Assembly: GCA_038257015.1 (NCBI GenBank) | Contig: JBBSJS010000010.1 | Coordinates: 1 to 23,775 of the forward strand | Direction of reading: 5' to 3' | Length of the DNA: 23,775 bases | Source: UBA920 sp038257015 | Lineage (GTDB): Bacteria > Patescibacteriota > Doudnabacteria > UBA920 | In this document: in pieces, positions 13,248-20,452 of the stretch | How the letters are laid out: the number at the start of each line of letters is the position of its first letter | How positions within the stretch are numbered: position 1 is the stretch's first letter | Position numbers and translations under genes: made by a program | Notes under the pieces: generated by a model | What the model saw: the letters and a program-made list of their open reading frames with translations, nothing else | Database searches by the model: none | What the model was told of the DNA's origin: nothing

Positions 13248-14160
13248 ATTTTTGTTGGTTTAGGTAATTGGCTACTGCCATAGCAGCTTTCGCCCCTTCA
13301 CCCGCTGCGATAATGATTTGCTCGCCCCAAGCATCGTTAATATCCCCTGCCGCAAAAATTCCTTTGACCGTTGTCTCCAAGTTTTGATCAACTTTAATTT
13401 CTCCAACGTGATTCTTATCAGTCAGTGAATCAAATGCGTGACTTGGTACATATCCAATTTCAACGAACACTCCCGAAACTGGTAAGATTGTTTCTTCCTT
13501 TCCCAATGTTTCAATCTTTATATGCTCCACTCTCTCATCACCAATAATTTCTAGGGTTTTAGTAGTTTGAAAAACTTTTACATTAATAGCGTTATTGATT
13601 TTCTCTAACAAAACTTCATCACCAACCAAACTGTCGTTAATATTGATAACATAAACCTGAGCCGCTACTTTTGACAGTGCTAAAACAGCATCCATTGCTG
13701 AATTACCGCCACCAACGACAGCAACATTCCTTCCTTTATATAGTGGTGCGTCACAAGTTGCGCAAACAGCCACCCCTTTGCCATAAAATTTATCCTCTCC
13801 AGGAATACCAAGTTTACGTGGCTGTTTTCCAGAGGCCACAATCACAGACTTACCGTAAAAAGTTGCGCCGTTAGAATCTGTAACTGAAAACCCAGTGATG
13901 GTTTTTTCTAAATTGATTACTTCCAGTCCATACTTGATATCAATTTCATCTTTAAGAGTTTCTAAATGCTCCTCGAATTTTAGAGTAAGGTCAGCTCCAG
14001 AAATCATAGAAAAACCAGTGTAGTTTTCTACATCGCTACTCCAAACCATCTGCCCGCCCATGTCTTTGGCAATTAATAAAGTTTTGTATTTTTTTCTGGC
14101 TGTATAAATTGCCGCAGTCATACCAGCTGGACCTGCGCCAATGATAATGCAATCGTACAT
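13246..14160 (-). CDS. Thioredoxin reductase-like flavoprotein without HRR motif
   Basis: 304 aa. FAD-binding GAGPAG (8-13), redox pair CATC (C133, C136), second nucleotide fold VVGGGNSAMDA (148-158), and the C-terminal FAD motif GIFAAGDIND are present. Where NADPH-dependent TrxR has HRRxxxR, this protein has VYVININDSLVGDEV, so the 2'-phosphate binding arginines are missing; NADH, another electron donor or a different role is possible. A true NADPH-type TrxB is encoded at 17459. ATG 14160 lies six bases from an extended -10 (TGCTACAAT, 14167-14175), a leaderless start. The gene is divergent from the membrane protease. Confidence 0.85.
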   Translation of the reverse strand: MYDCIIIGAGPAGMTAAIYTARKKYKTLLIAKDMGGQMVWSSDVENYTGFSMISGADLTLKFEEHLETLKDEIDIKYGLEVINLEKTITGFSVTDSNGATFYGKSVIVASGKQPRKLGIPGEDKFYGKGVAVCATCDAPLYKGRNVAVVGGGNSAMDAVLALSKVAAQVYVININDSLVGDEVLLEKINNAINVKVFQTTKTLEIIGDERVEHIKIETLGKEETILPVSGVFVEIGYVPSHAFDSLTDKNHVGEIKVDQNLETTVKGIFAAGDINDAWGEQIIIAAGEGAKAAMAVANYLNQQK

Positions 14161-14166
14161 AGCTTA

Positions 14167-14175
14167 ATTGTAGCA
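14167..14175 (-). promoter_or_regulatory. Extended -10 of the TrxR-like gene
   Basis: Minus strand TGCTACAAT, six bases before ATG 14160; leaderless. Confidence 0.6.
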
Positions 14176-14198
14176 CGTCAACCTCAATACCATAGCTA

Positions 14199-14207
14199 TG
14201 ATATAAT
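14199..14207 (+). promoter_or_regulatory. Extended -10 of the protease gene
   Basis: TGATATAAT, 17 bases before ATG 14225; the resulting leader is only about ten bases with no SD. Confidence 0.6.
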
Positions 14208-14224
14208 TAAGTTACTAATAATAT

Positions 14225-15799
14225 ATGAAAAAATCTAGAAAAATTGCCTTTTCTGCTACTTTAGCAATCGCTTATATAATTACTGTTGTTGGTTTTGCCT
14301 CTTTAAACATTATCAACACTGACATTATCGCTTACGAAACCATCGCTAGTTTTAACTCTCCTAGACAAACTCAGAAAGCCAATAATAGCAGCGTTTTATC
14401 TTTGAGCCAAAGAGTACTTAGTAAAGTTTACGGACAAGAATTAACGGATAGCCGTGTCCTTGGAGATGTTACGCCAGCCGCCTTCAACCAAGAACAAATC
14501 TCTGATATCAGCAACCCTGCAGTTGTTAGAGTGTTTAATTATGTAAATGGCTCCATCACTATTCCAGAGTTTGATGTAGATATAAATAGCTTACAACTTA
14601 AACCACTTCCCCAAACTTACACAGAGAAGGTTGAAGAACTATCTACTGGGACAGGATTTTTAGTTGATGATAACGGCCATATTCTTACCAATGCTCATAT
14701 CGTAGATGAAATGATTGCCATGGATAACTTCACTCTAAAAGTGGTGGAATATTACGCAACGGTTATCAAAAATACTATATTTCAAATGACTGAAGCCGAG
14801 TTAGTTTCTTTAGAAAGTCTTTTGCAAGAAAAGTACGGTGGTCTTAGTTATGAAGCAGCAGAGTTACTAGCAGCAGACATGTTGAAATTTATCACCACCT
14901 TTTTGGATGAAAATGCCGAAACTGATTTGTCACAGGAAGTTACTGTACTTGACCCTTCCACTACCAGCGGAGAGATTAAGTCACGCAACGATTTAGTAAA
15001 GTTAGCCAAAGCTAGTTTAGCTACTGAAGTTGTTGATATCACAACTGACTATAAAGACTCACAAAAAGATGTCGCTCTAATAAAAATATCAGAGAACAAT
15101 ACTCCATCTCTAAGACTGAACGACTCAGTGACTGTTAGTTCTGGACAGAAAATTTATGTAGTCGGTTTTCCTGCCAATGCTAGCGTTGATCGTTCCGACC
15201 TTTACAGCACAACCATTACCAATGGCTCGGTAAATTCTGTAAAAGAAGTCAATGGAATTACTGTCTACCAGACCGATGCAAAAATTTCTCCCGGATCATC
15301 CGGCGGGCCGGTATTAAATGAAAATGGTCATGTTATAGGAATGATGACATTCCTCACTACTGGTGAAGTTGGCGATAGCTTCGCATTCGCGATACCTATT
15401 AAGTTCGCCCAGGATATGTTGCGCAAAAACAATGTCTCAAATGAAACCACAAAATTTGCGAACAATTTTCTTCATGGTATGAATTTGAAATCAGAGAAGA
15501 TGTGCCGCAAAGCAAACGAAAGTTTTGGGACAATTGGTAACATGAACTCGCTATTTGCCAATAAAATACAGTTGCAAAAATATATCGATGAATGTGACGC
15601 TTTAATAGCAGGAGGACAATCCATGGATGGGACGTGGGAAAATTTTAAAACAACCTTCTCAGAAGTTCCCCCATTTGCATGGGCTGGAGGAGCGGGAGTT
15701 GTGCTAATTACTCTTGCCGGTATTTATTTCGTTCGCAAACACAAACGACAAGAACAACCAGCAATAATGGTAAACACGATTTCTTCTAATTCAGTTTAG
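14225..15799 (+). CDS. Membrane-anchored trypsin-like (S1C/HtrA-type) protease
   Basis: 524 aa. An N-terminal hydrophobic segment (about 8-30) exports the chain. The chymotrypsin-fold domain begins near 140: GTGFLVDDNGHILTNAHIV gives His158, KDVALIKI gives Asp282, and SPGSSGGPV gives Ser359, a complete triad. Between His and Asp lies an insertion of about 100 mostly helical residues (170-270). No PDZ domain follows; instead there is a helical region with a Cys pair (KMCRK, DECDA), a second membrane segment (about 485-503) and a basic tail, so both ends are probably membrane-anchored. Likely a cell-surface quality-control or processing protease. No SD. Confidence 0.85.
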   Translation: MKKSRKIAFSATLAIAYIITVVGFASLNIINTDIIAYETIASFNSPRQTQKANNSSVLSLSQRVLSKVYGQELTDSRVLGDVTPAAFNQEQISDISNPAVVRVFNYVNGSITIPEFDVDINSLQLKPLPQTYTEKVEELSTGTGFLVDDNGHILTNAHIVDEMIAMDNFTLKVVEYYATVIKNTIFQMTEAELVSLESLLQEKYGGLSYEAAELLAADMLKFITTFLDENAETDLSQEVTVLDPSTTSGEIKSRNDLVKLAKASLATEVVDITTDYKDSQKDVALIKISENNTPSLRLNDSVTVSSGQKIYVVGFPANASVDRSDLYSTTITNGSVNSVKEVNGITVYQTDAKISPGSSGGPVLNENGHVIGMMTFLTTGEVGDSFAFAIPIKFAQDMLRKNNVSNETTKFANNFLHGMNLKSEKMCRKANESFGTIGNMNSLFANKIQLQKYIDECDALIAGGQSMDGTWENFKTTFSEVPPFAWAGGAGVVLITLAGIYFVRKHKRQEQPAIMVNTISSNSV

Positions 15800-15803
15800 G
15801 ACT

Positions 15804-15831
15804 AACCTTCACTTAGACAAAAGTGGAGGTT
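15804..15831 (+). other. Hairpin between protease and small gene
   Basis: AACCTTCACTT (15804-15814) with AAGTGGAGGTT (15821-15831), an 11-bp stem with one G-U. No T-run. It ends ten bases before the SD of the next gene, so it may be a leader hairpin or a weak terminator. Confidence 0.55.
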
Positions 15832-15849
15832 AAATTTAAGGAGGTTTCT

Positions 15850-16200
15850 ATGATAATAGCTCGTGCACACTGTTTTATTGGACTATCTGATATCCCAAAT
15901 ACTATCATTTCAAAACCTGATGTTGAGTTAATGCTCGATTCAAGCAACAACATCGTTACAGCAGTGCAGCAAAAACAGTTTTACTGTTTTACGTTCAATC
16001 AATTACCAGAACATCACGCAAGTTTTGTAATCACCCAAAAGAATTATGTTCTTGAATATAAAACTTGGTGCCTTAGCCCTTATATGGTTAGGCATAATAG
16101 CGTGGAATTCTGGGACATAGACATAATAGAACGCATTCGTTGGCAAAAATATGCTCAACAAATAGTAACTCTGTTAGAAAAAATAAAAGCCCCCGCTTAG
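15850..16200 (+). CDS. Hypothetical protein, 116 aa
   Basis: Family not recognised. Start chosen at ATG 15850 because AAGGAGG lies five bases upstream; a GTG at 15823 would put that SD inside the gene. Soluble, rich in aromatic residues and beta-like segments (QFYCFTFNQL, HASFVITQKNYVLEYKTWCL), with a helical C-terminus. Three Cys in total. The TAG stop sits in the loop and closing pair of the terminator hairpin, the same compact layout as at 7180. No promoter is obvious; it could be read from the protease transcript. Confidence 0.75.
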   Translation: MIIARAHCFIGLSDIPNTIISKPDVELMLDSSNNIVTAVQQKQFYCFTFNQLPEHHASFVITQKNYVLEYKTWCLSPYMVRHNSVEFWDIDIIERIRWQKYAQQIVTLLEKIKAPA

Positions 16201-16214
16201 CGGAGGCTTTTTTA
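16185..16214. terminator. Terminator overlapping the stop of the 116-aa gene
   Basis: GCC-C-CCGC (16189-16196) pairs with GCGG-A-GGC (16200-16207), loop TTA, flanked by AAAA and TTTTTT. It also serves the converging glutamate dehydrogenase gene. Confidence 0.85.
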
Positions 16215-17441
16215 TTACAACATTTTTTCGGTGAGCCTTTGGGTGGCAACAATATAAGCTGCGGTTCGAAAGCTTGTTTGATATTTTTCTTTCGCTGCCA
16301 GTACTTCATTAAAAGCTTCAACCATCAAACTGTCTAGTTTGGACAGAACATCTTCTTTGCTCCATTTTTCATCATGCATGTTTTGATACCATTCATAGTA
16401 AGACACAGCGACGCCGCCACTGTTTGCCAAGATATCGGGAATTACAGTAATCTCTTTTTCTGCAAAGATTTTGTCTGCTTCAGGAGCAGTGGGTCCATTA
16501 GCCATCTCTAAAATAAACTGTGCTTGAACTCTATCTGCATTATCAGCAGTGAAAACATTTTCTAATGCTGCTGGAACCAATACATCAACATCCAATTCCA
16601 ACAACTGTTCATTGGTAATATTTGTTGTTCCTTCTAAATCTTTCAATGCCCCAGTAGTTTTCTTATGGTTTTCAGCTTCAGAAATGTTAATCCCGTCAGG
16701 TGTATAAACTCCACCCTTACTATCAGACAAAGCAACTACTTTGAAGCCATGCTCTGCGGCATACTCCGACAAATAAGTAGCCACATTACCAAAACCTTGA
16801 ATGGCAATAGTTTTTCTATCGCCTTTTACAAGTCCAGCTTTTAATGCCTCTCGTAAAACATAACCACCGCCAAAACCTGTTGCTTCAGTACGGCCTTCGC
16901 TACCACCTTCACTAACTGACTTTCCAGTTATCACGCCAGCAGCTTCTGTCGCTGTTAATTTTTCAAATTCATCTCGCATCCAGCCCATGATAGTGCTGTT
17001 GGTGTTTACGTCTGGAGCTGGAACATCAATTTCTGGACCGAAGTTTCTAAACATCTGGCGCATATAACCGCGAGAAAGTCCTTCTAATTCACCTTCCGAA
17101 AGTTCTTTAGGATTAACGATGATACCGCCTTTGCCTCCACCAAAGGGCACATTTACAACCGCATTTTTAAATGTCATCCAGAAACTTAAGGCTTTTACTT
17201 CATTCAAATCCACATCTTGATGATAGCGAATACCTCCCTTATAAGGACCTCTTGCGTTGTTATGCTGACTACGGAAACCAGAAAAGATGCGCTGTGTTCC
17301 ATCATCCATCTTCACAGGAATCGATACTTCAATATATCTATCTGGCGCAGAAAGCTGTTCTACAATATTTTTGTCTAGGTGCGCAGTTTCTGCCGCCGCA
17401 TGAAGCTGTTGTTTTGCTGATTCAAATGGGTTTATTTTCAT
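16215..17441 (-). CDS. Glutamate dehydrogenase (Glu/Leu/Phe/Val family)
   Basis: 408 aa. Start chosen at ATG 17441 (MKINPFESAK), 17 bases after the upstream trxB stop; a longer frame would overlap trxB. The first domain has GPYKGGIRY (K68), PFGGGKGGI (catalytic K104) and VPAPDVNT (D144); the NAD(P) fold has GFGNVA. Reaction: reversible oxidative deamination of glutamate to 2-oxoglutarate, linking amino-acid use to NAD(P)H. No SD. Likely cotranscribed with trxB, an odd pairing unless both respond to redox state. Confidence 0.93.
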   Translation of the reverse strand: MKINPFESAKQQLHAAAETAHLDKNIVEQLSAPDRYIEVSIPVKMDDGTQRIFSGFRSQHNNARGPYKGGIRYHQDVDLNEVKALSFWMTFKNAVVNVPFGGGKGGIIVNPKELSEGELEGLSRGYMRQMFRNFGPEIDVPAPDVNTNSTIMGWMRDEFEKLTATEAAGVITGKSVSEGGSEGRTEATGFGGGYVLREALKAGLVKGDRKTIAIQGFGNVATYLSEYAAEHGFKVVALSDSKGGVYTPDGINISEAENHKKTTGALKDLEGTTNITNEQLLELDVDVLVPAALENVFTADNADRVQAQFILEMANGPTAPEADKIFAEKEITVIPDILANSGGVAVSYYEWYQNMHDEKWSKEDVLSKLDSLMVEAFNEVLAAKEKYQTSFRTAAYIVATQRLTEKML

Positions 17442-17458
17442 AGATTTATGATTAGTTT

Positions 17459-18439
17459 TTAAGCTTCGGACTGCTGAGTGTTCCAATGAGCTTCGGCACT
17501 TGGCTCATCAGCTTCTTCTTGGTGTGCCAAATATTTCTCTACATCGAGAGCAGCTTTACAACCCTCGCCGGCTGCGGTAATTGCCTGACGGTAGCGGTGA
17601 TCATGAACATCGCCGGCTACAAAAATTCCTTCAATGTTTGTTTGCGTAAACTCTTTTGGTACAATATACCCTTTTTCATTGGTCTCTATTCCCGCTTCTT
17701 TGAATATCTTTGTTGCAGGAGTATGCCCAATCGCTGCAAAATAACCCTGGGCTTCGATTGTCTGCTCATCTCCTGTTAAATTATTCTTTACTTTGATTCC
17801 GCTAACTGTTTCCTCTCCCAAGACATCTGTTACAGTGACGTTGGTTAGAAAAGAAATTTTAGGATTGTCTTGTGCTCGCTTAAGCATTATCTTAGAAGCT
17901 TTAAATTCATCACGACGGTGGATTATAGTGACATGAGTTGCAAACTTGGTTAAAAAGTTAGCTTCTTCCATGGCGCTGTCTCCACCACCAATTACTACGA
18001 CAGCTTTATCTTTGAAGAAAAATCCATCGCAGGTAGCACAAGCCGAGACTCCTTTACCACGCAACCGTTGTTCATTGTCTAAATTAAGCCAGTTTGCTTC
18101 CGCGCCAGTTGCAATGATAACCGACTCAGCACTGTATTCAGTTTTATCGGTTGTAATCTTAAATGGCTTGCTTGAAAAATCTACACTACTAACCATTTCA
18201 TACACCATCTTAGTGCCAAAGCGCTCAACCTGCTTGGTCATACTATCCATTAGCTCGGGGCCTTGGATGCCTTCTGGAAAACCTGGGAAGTTTTCAACTT
18301 CAGTGGTAAGCATTAACTGACCGCCAGGGGCAATACCGGCGATAACAACTGGTTCCATTTCAGCGCGTGCTGCATACAAGGCAGCTGTTAGGCCTGCTGG
18401 ACCAGAGCCGATTATAATTAATTTGTGTGTTTTATCCAT
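17459..18439 (-). CDS. trxB: Thioredoxin reductase, NADPH type
   Basis: 326 aa. FAD motif GSGPAG (11-16), redox-active CATC (C134, C137), NADPH fold VIGGGDSAMEEA, and HRRDEFKAS (174-182), where the two Arg bind the 2'-phosphate of NADPH. C-terminal FAD motif EGIFVAGDVHDHRYRQAITAAGEGC is intact, followed by an acidic 25-residue tail. It reduces thioredoxin at the expense of NADPH. ATG 18439 has no clear SD. It is read before glutamate dehydrogenase on the same strand and 120 bp after the CsoR/CstR-family gene, which could control it. Confidence 0.95.
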   Translation of the reverse strand: MDKTHKLIIIGSGPAGLTAALYAARAEMEPVVIAGIAPGGQLMLTTEVENFPGFPEGIQGPELMDSMTKQVERFGTKMVYEMVSSVDFSSKPFKITTDKTEYSAESVIIATGAEANWLNLDNEQRLRGKGVSACATCDGFFFKDKAVVVIGGGDSAMEEANFLTKFATHVTIIHRRDEFKASKIMLKRAQDNPKISFLTNVTVTDVLGEETVSGIKVKNNLTGDEQTIEAQGYFAAIGHTPATKIFKEAGIETNEKGYIVPKEFTQTNIEGIFVAGDVHDHRYRQAITAAGEGCKAALDVEKYLAHQEEADEPSAEAHWNTQQSEA

Positions 18440-18559
18440 ATTGTTCTTTCTATTAAATTACTGTTATTTAAAAGCAAAGGCTTTTATCTTTCTGAGAAGT
18501 GAAGTTCCCAAGAATCTTGTTTTGATTCTTCGGCTATCACCATAGAATGATACTTCGTG
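18440..18559 (-). other. Spacer with hairpins between csoR-like gene and trxB
   Basis: A hairpin AAGAATC/GATTCTT (18510-18516 with 18524-18530) and a smaller one at 18546-18563. Neither has a T-run on the minus strand, so read-through from the repressor gene into trxB is possible. Confidence 0.4.
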
Positions 18560-18826
18560 TCATTTCTTACTATATATTTTCACTAGTTCAGCAATAGCTT
18601 CTTTACGCTTTACAGCATTCTTGCTATTTACAGCATCATAAGCGCACTCTCCCAAGTAACCTTCCAGCACTAAGTTGTTTACTTTCTTTAGAGCCTCGAT
18701 AACCGCGTGATTCTGATTAATTATATCCATACAATAAGCATCGTCTTCTATCATCTTTGCTACAGCGCGGATATGGCCTTCAGCGTACCGTAGTCTTTTG
18801 ACTAAATTATCTTTAGAATTTTCCAT
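18560..18826 (-). CDS. CsoR/CstR-family transcriptional repressor
   Basis: 88 aa, the family's usual size; an all-helical DUF156-type tetramer repressor. RLRYAEGHIRAVAKMIED is the conserved first helix. Of the Cu(I) triad Cys-His-Cys, the two Cys are present (C32, C61), but the His expected four residues before the second Cys is Tyr57 (GYLGEC). Loss of that ligand argues against a plain copper sensor; CstR persulfide sensors also keep the two Cys without the His. The stop is TGA, the only TGA stop I found in the window. AAAGGA lies about eight bases before ATG. An operator-like GC palindrome lies in its leader, so it is probably autoregulated. Confidence 0.88.
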   Translation of the reverse strand: MENSKDNLVKRLRYAEGHIRAVAKMIEDDAYCMDIINQNHAVIEALKKVNNLVLEGYLGECAYDAVNSKNAVKRKEAIAELVKIYSKK

Positions 18827-18842
18827 TGCTTATTTCCTTTCA

Positions 18843-18863
18843 GTACCCCCCTTAGGGGGGTTA
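18843..18863 (-). promoter_or_regulatory. CsoR/CstR-type operator
   Basis: The core TACCCCCC-TTA-GGGGGG matches the G/C-tract inverted repeats bound by this repressor family. It lies between the -10 box and the start codon of the repressor gene, where binding would block its transcription. Confidence 0.75.
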
Positions 18864-18868
18864 TGGTT

Positions 18869-18898
18869 ATAATAGCTCAGAGTCTTGACAAGTGTCAA
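18869..18898 (-). promoter_or_regulatory. Promoter of the csoR-like gene
   Basis: Minus strand TTGACA (18893-18898), 18-base spacer, TATTAT (18869-18874). Its -35 is half of the palindrome TTGACAAGTGTCAA shared with the divergent promoter. Confidence 0.75.
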
Positions 18899-18913
18899 AT
18901 ATTCCTTTATACT
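18885..18913 (+). promoter_or_regulatory. Divergent promoter of the His-rich membrane protein gene
   Basis: TTGACA (18885-18890), 17-base spacer, TATACT (18908-18913), close to consensus. The leader of about 105 bases contains a 16-bp perfect palindrome (18928-18943) and a 12-codon frame with GGAGG next to its ATG (18978-19013). Confidence 0.8.
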
Positions 18914-18927
18914 CCCCTGTTCGGCAG

Positions 18928-18943
18928 TTGTTGGCGCCAACAA
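18928..18943 (+). promoter_or_regulatory. 16-bp perfect palindrome in the leader
   Basis: TTGTTGGCGCCAACAA begins about eight bases after the predicted transcription start. It could be a repressor site or an RNA hairpin. Confidence 0.5.
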
Positions 18944-19026
18944 ACAGCGCTAGTAACATAGCCGATAAAAACAATTAATGGAGGAATTACCGTCATATTT
19001 AAGGCGGAATTAAGAAAGGAACGCTT

Positions 19027-19299
19027 ATGCTTCTTTTTCATAGCCTACAGCGTAGCTTTAGTAAGCTTGGCCGTGGAGTTCAAAAGACTCTCAGAATCCA
19101 TGCACATCAAGCTCATTCACTACGCGAAGTCTCCTCAAAGACAGAGCTCCATCACTTCCTTGGAATGGTGATTGTAGTAGCTCACGCTTCTGAGATAGGT
19201 CGAGTTGTTAGTCATTTAGACTGGTTCGATCTGGCGCTTGCAGGAATAGTTTTCCTGCTTTGGCAAATTAGCCAGCCACCAAAAGAAAAAGAAATATAA
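19027..19299 (+). CDS. Small His-rich membrane protein, 90 aa
   Basis: Family not recognised. Basic N-terminal half with many His (RIHAHQAHS, ELHHF, VVAHAS, SHLDW; eight in total), then one clear membrane segment near 66-83 (WFDLALAGIVFLLWQI) and a charged tail PPKEKEI. A weaker hydrophobic patch (FLGMVIVVA) precedes it. ATG 19027 follows AAAGGA by about seven bases. It has a near-consensus promoter divergent from the CsoR/CstR-family gene, and its own terminator. The His content beside a metal/sulfur-type repressor suggests metal binding or response, which is inference only. Confidence 0.6.
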   Translation: MLLFHSLQRSFSKLGRGVQKTLRIHAHQAHSLREVSSKTELHHFLGMVIVVAHASEIGRVVSHLDWFDLALAGIVFLLWQISQPPKEKEI

Positions 19300-19313
19300 A
19301 CGTCCGATATTAA

Positions 19314-19346
19314 AGGCCATCTCTTAAATGAGATGGCCTGTTTTTT
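19314..19346 (+). terminator. Terminator of the His-rich protein gene
   Basis: AGGCCATCTC (19314-19323) pairs perfectly with GAGATGGCCT (19330-19339), then GTTTTTT. Confidence 0.95.
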
Positions 19347-20175
19347 ATTCAATTTGGTTTTTTTCTAATTCAGCCAATATCTGCTTCACTCCATTAATCC
19401 AATTTGGACTTCCAGGCTGAACGTATACTCCCAGAAACTCCTCTGGCTTCATCCCTTTATAGCGACGTTCCAGTAAAGAGTCGAAGTCTTTTACCCAGCC
19501 TGCGTAAGAATCATATTTACGAAGGTTAGGAGGATAACCGCCTATACCACTACAATTATTATAGTAACACCGCTTCCCCATCGTACTCTCTACAAAAGAG
19601 ATGGCAATCATTAACTTCATGTTCTTAGCATCTAAGAAAGCTTGAACCGTTTGATCCTCTTTAGCAAAAGGGCTTTTACGTTTTTCAAAATATGCGCGTA
19701 ACTTATTTTTGCGTTCTTCATTAGCTAGTTCCTCTGCTGTTGGTTTATGGCGATACTCTTCAATTAATGCCTCCAGTAATTCCGCAACGACATTTAATTC
19801 AGATTGATCAAACTCAAGTTGTTTAACCCATGGCTCACTCGGTTGAAAACTCTCTGTCGAAAGACTTGCTGCCGTCTCTAACTGTGCCAACCGATTAGCT
19901 TCACCATATCTACTTTCCCATACAGTAAATGAACCAGCAATTATTCCAATCACTAAAGAAATTACTACAGGAGCAGAAGCCATTATAGCCACCCTCTTTT
20001 GAGGACTAATTTTAGGTTTGGCCGGGATATAATAGTGAACCTCGAGCTTTGGTGTTGCTGGCTGCCATTTAGCCGTCGTCGGTTCTTGGTTTTCCCAAGT
20101 TTCTTTTAAAACCGTAATATTACTTATTGCGACTCTATTTACCGTGGATTCTTTTGTATTTCTTAAGTCATTCAT
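19345..20175 (-). CDS. Membrane-anchored lysozyme-like protein
   Basis: 276 aa. Cytoplasmic N-terminus of about 60 residues, one membrane segment (about 62-84), a coiled or helical stalk rich in Glu (97-170), then an extracytoplasmic domain. That domain has the shape of glucosaminidase/lysozyme-like peptidoglycan hydrolases: MIAISFVESTMGK with E196 as the probable catalytic Glu, YYNNCSGIGGY, then YDSYAGWVKDFDSLLERRY. C203 and C208 may form a disulfide. Likely role: cell-wall cutting or remodelling at the surface, possibly toward a host cell in a CPR bacterium. No strong SD. Confidence 0.75.
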   Translation of the reverse strand: MNDLRNTKESTVNRVAISNITVLKETWENQEPTTAKWQPATPKLEVHYYIPAKPKISPQKRVAIMASAPVVISLVIGIIAGSFTVWESRYGEANRLAQLETAASLSTESFQPSEPWVKQLEFDQSELNVVAELLEALIEEYRHKPTAEELANEERKNKLRAYFEKRKSPFAKEDQTVQAFLDAKNMKLMIAISFVESTMGKRCYYNNCSGIGGYPPNLRKYDSYAGWVKDFDSLLERRYKGMKPEEFLGVYVQPGSPNWINGVKQILAELEKNQIE

Positions 20176-20227
20176 CTCAATTCAGACTAACAAAGGATTG
20201 AGCAGAAATCAATTAAACAAATACGCA

Positions 20228-20295
20228 ACTTATTCTTTTAAATAAATATGTCTAGAACAGACTTATTTTACAGTATCTTTATCCAAAGAATAAGT
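20228..20295. other. Nested inverted repeat in the 20176-20449 gap
   Basis: ACTTATTCTTT (20228-20238) pairs perfectly with AAAGAATAAGT (20285-20295) and encloses a smaller hairpin, GTCT-AGAAC-AGAC (20250-20262). No coding signal in the surrounding gap. Confidence 0.6.
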
Positions 20296-20301
20296 CGTAA
20301 T

Positions 20302-20452
20302 GCTATATCATTGAACCATGCTTAATTCCAGCTGAAATTTTAAAACACTGGGGAGTATCCAGTATTTTAAAATTATTAGTGTCAGCCCAGCGACATTTTG
20401 GAATTTAAGGAGTGAATAGTTAAAAAACACCCCGAGGGGTGTTTTTTAACTA
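20302..20452 (+). ncRNA. Candidate small RNA (antisense seed to the NAGPA-type gene)
   Basis: An extended -10 (TGCTATATC, 20301-20309) would start a plus-strand RNA near 20316. It would contain TTAATTCCAGCTGAA (20322-20336), a very stable hairpin (AATTTTAAAA, 20336-20345, with TTTTAAAATT, 20365-20374; inner ACTGG/CCAGT), and end at the T-run of the palindrome at 20417-20452. The 15-base segment recurs exactly at 20748-20762 inside the minus-strand gene, so this RNA would be perfectly antisense to that mRNA there. Hypothesis from sequence only. Confidence 0.35.
20417..20452. terminator. Perfect bidirectional terminator
   Basis: A 17-bp perfect stem (20417-20433 with 20436-20452) around a two-base centre, with A6 and T6 runs. 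The stop codon of the minus-strand gene is part of the stem base. Confidence 0.95.

Noticed and set aside
18560..18562. TGA as a recoded Gly codon
   Set aside because: Stopping at TGA gives the normal CsoR-family length; reading through adds about 33 unrelated codons.
18978..19013. 11-residue leader peptide before the His-rich gene
   Set aside because: No repeated regulatory codon and no competing hairpins with a terminator; it may be chance.
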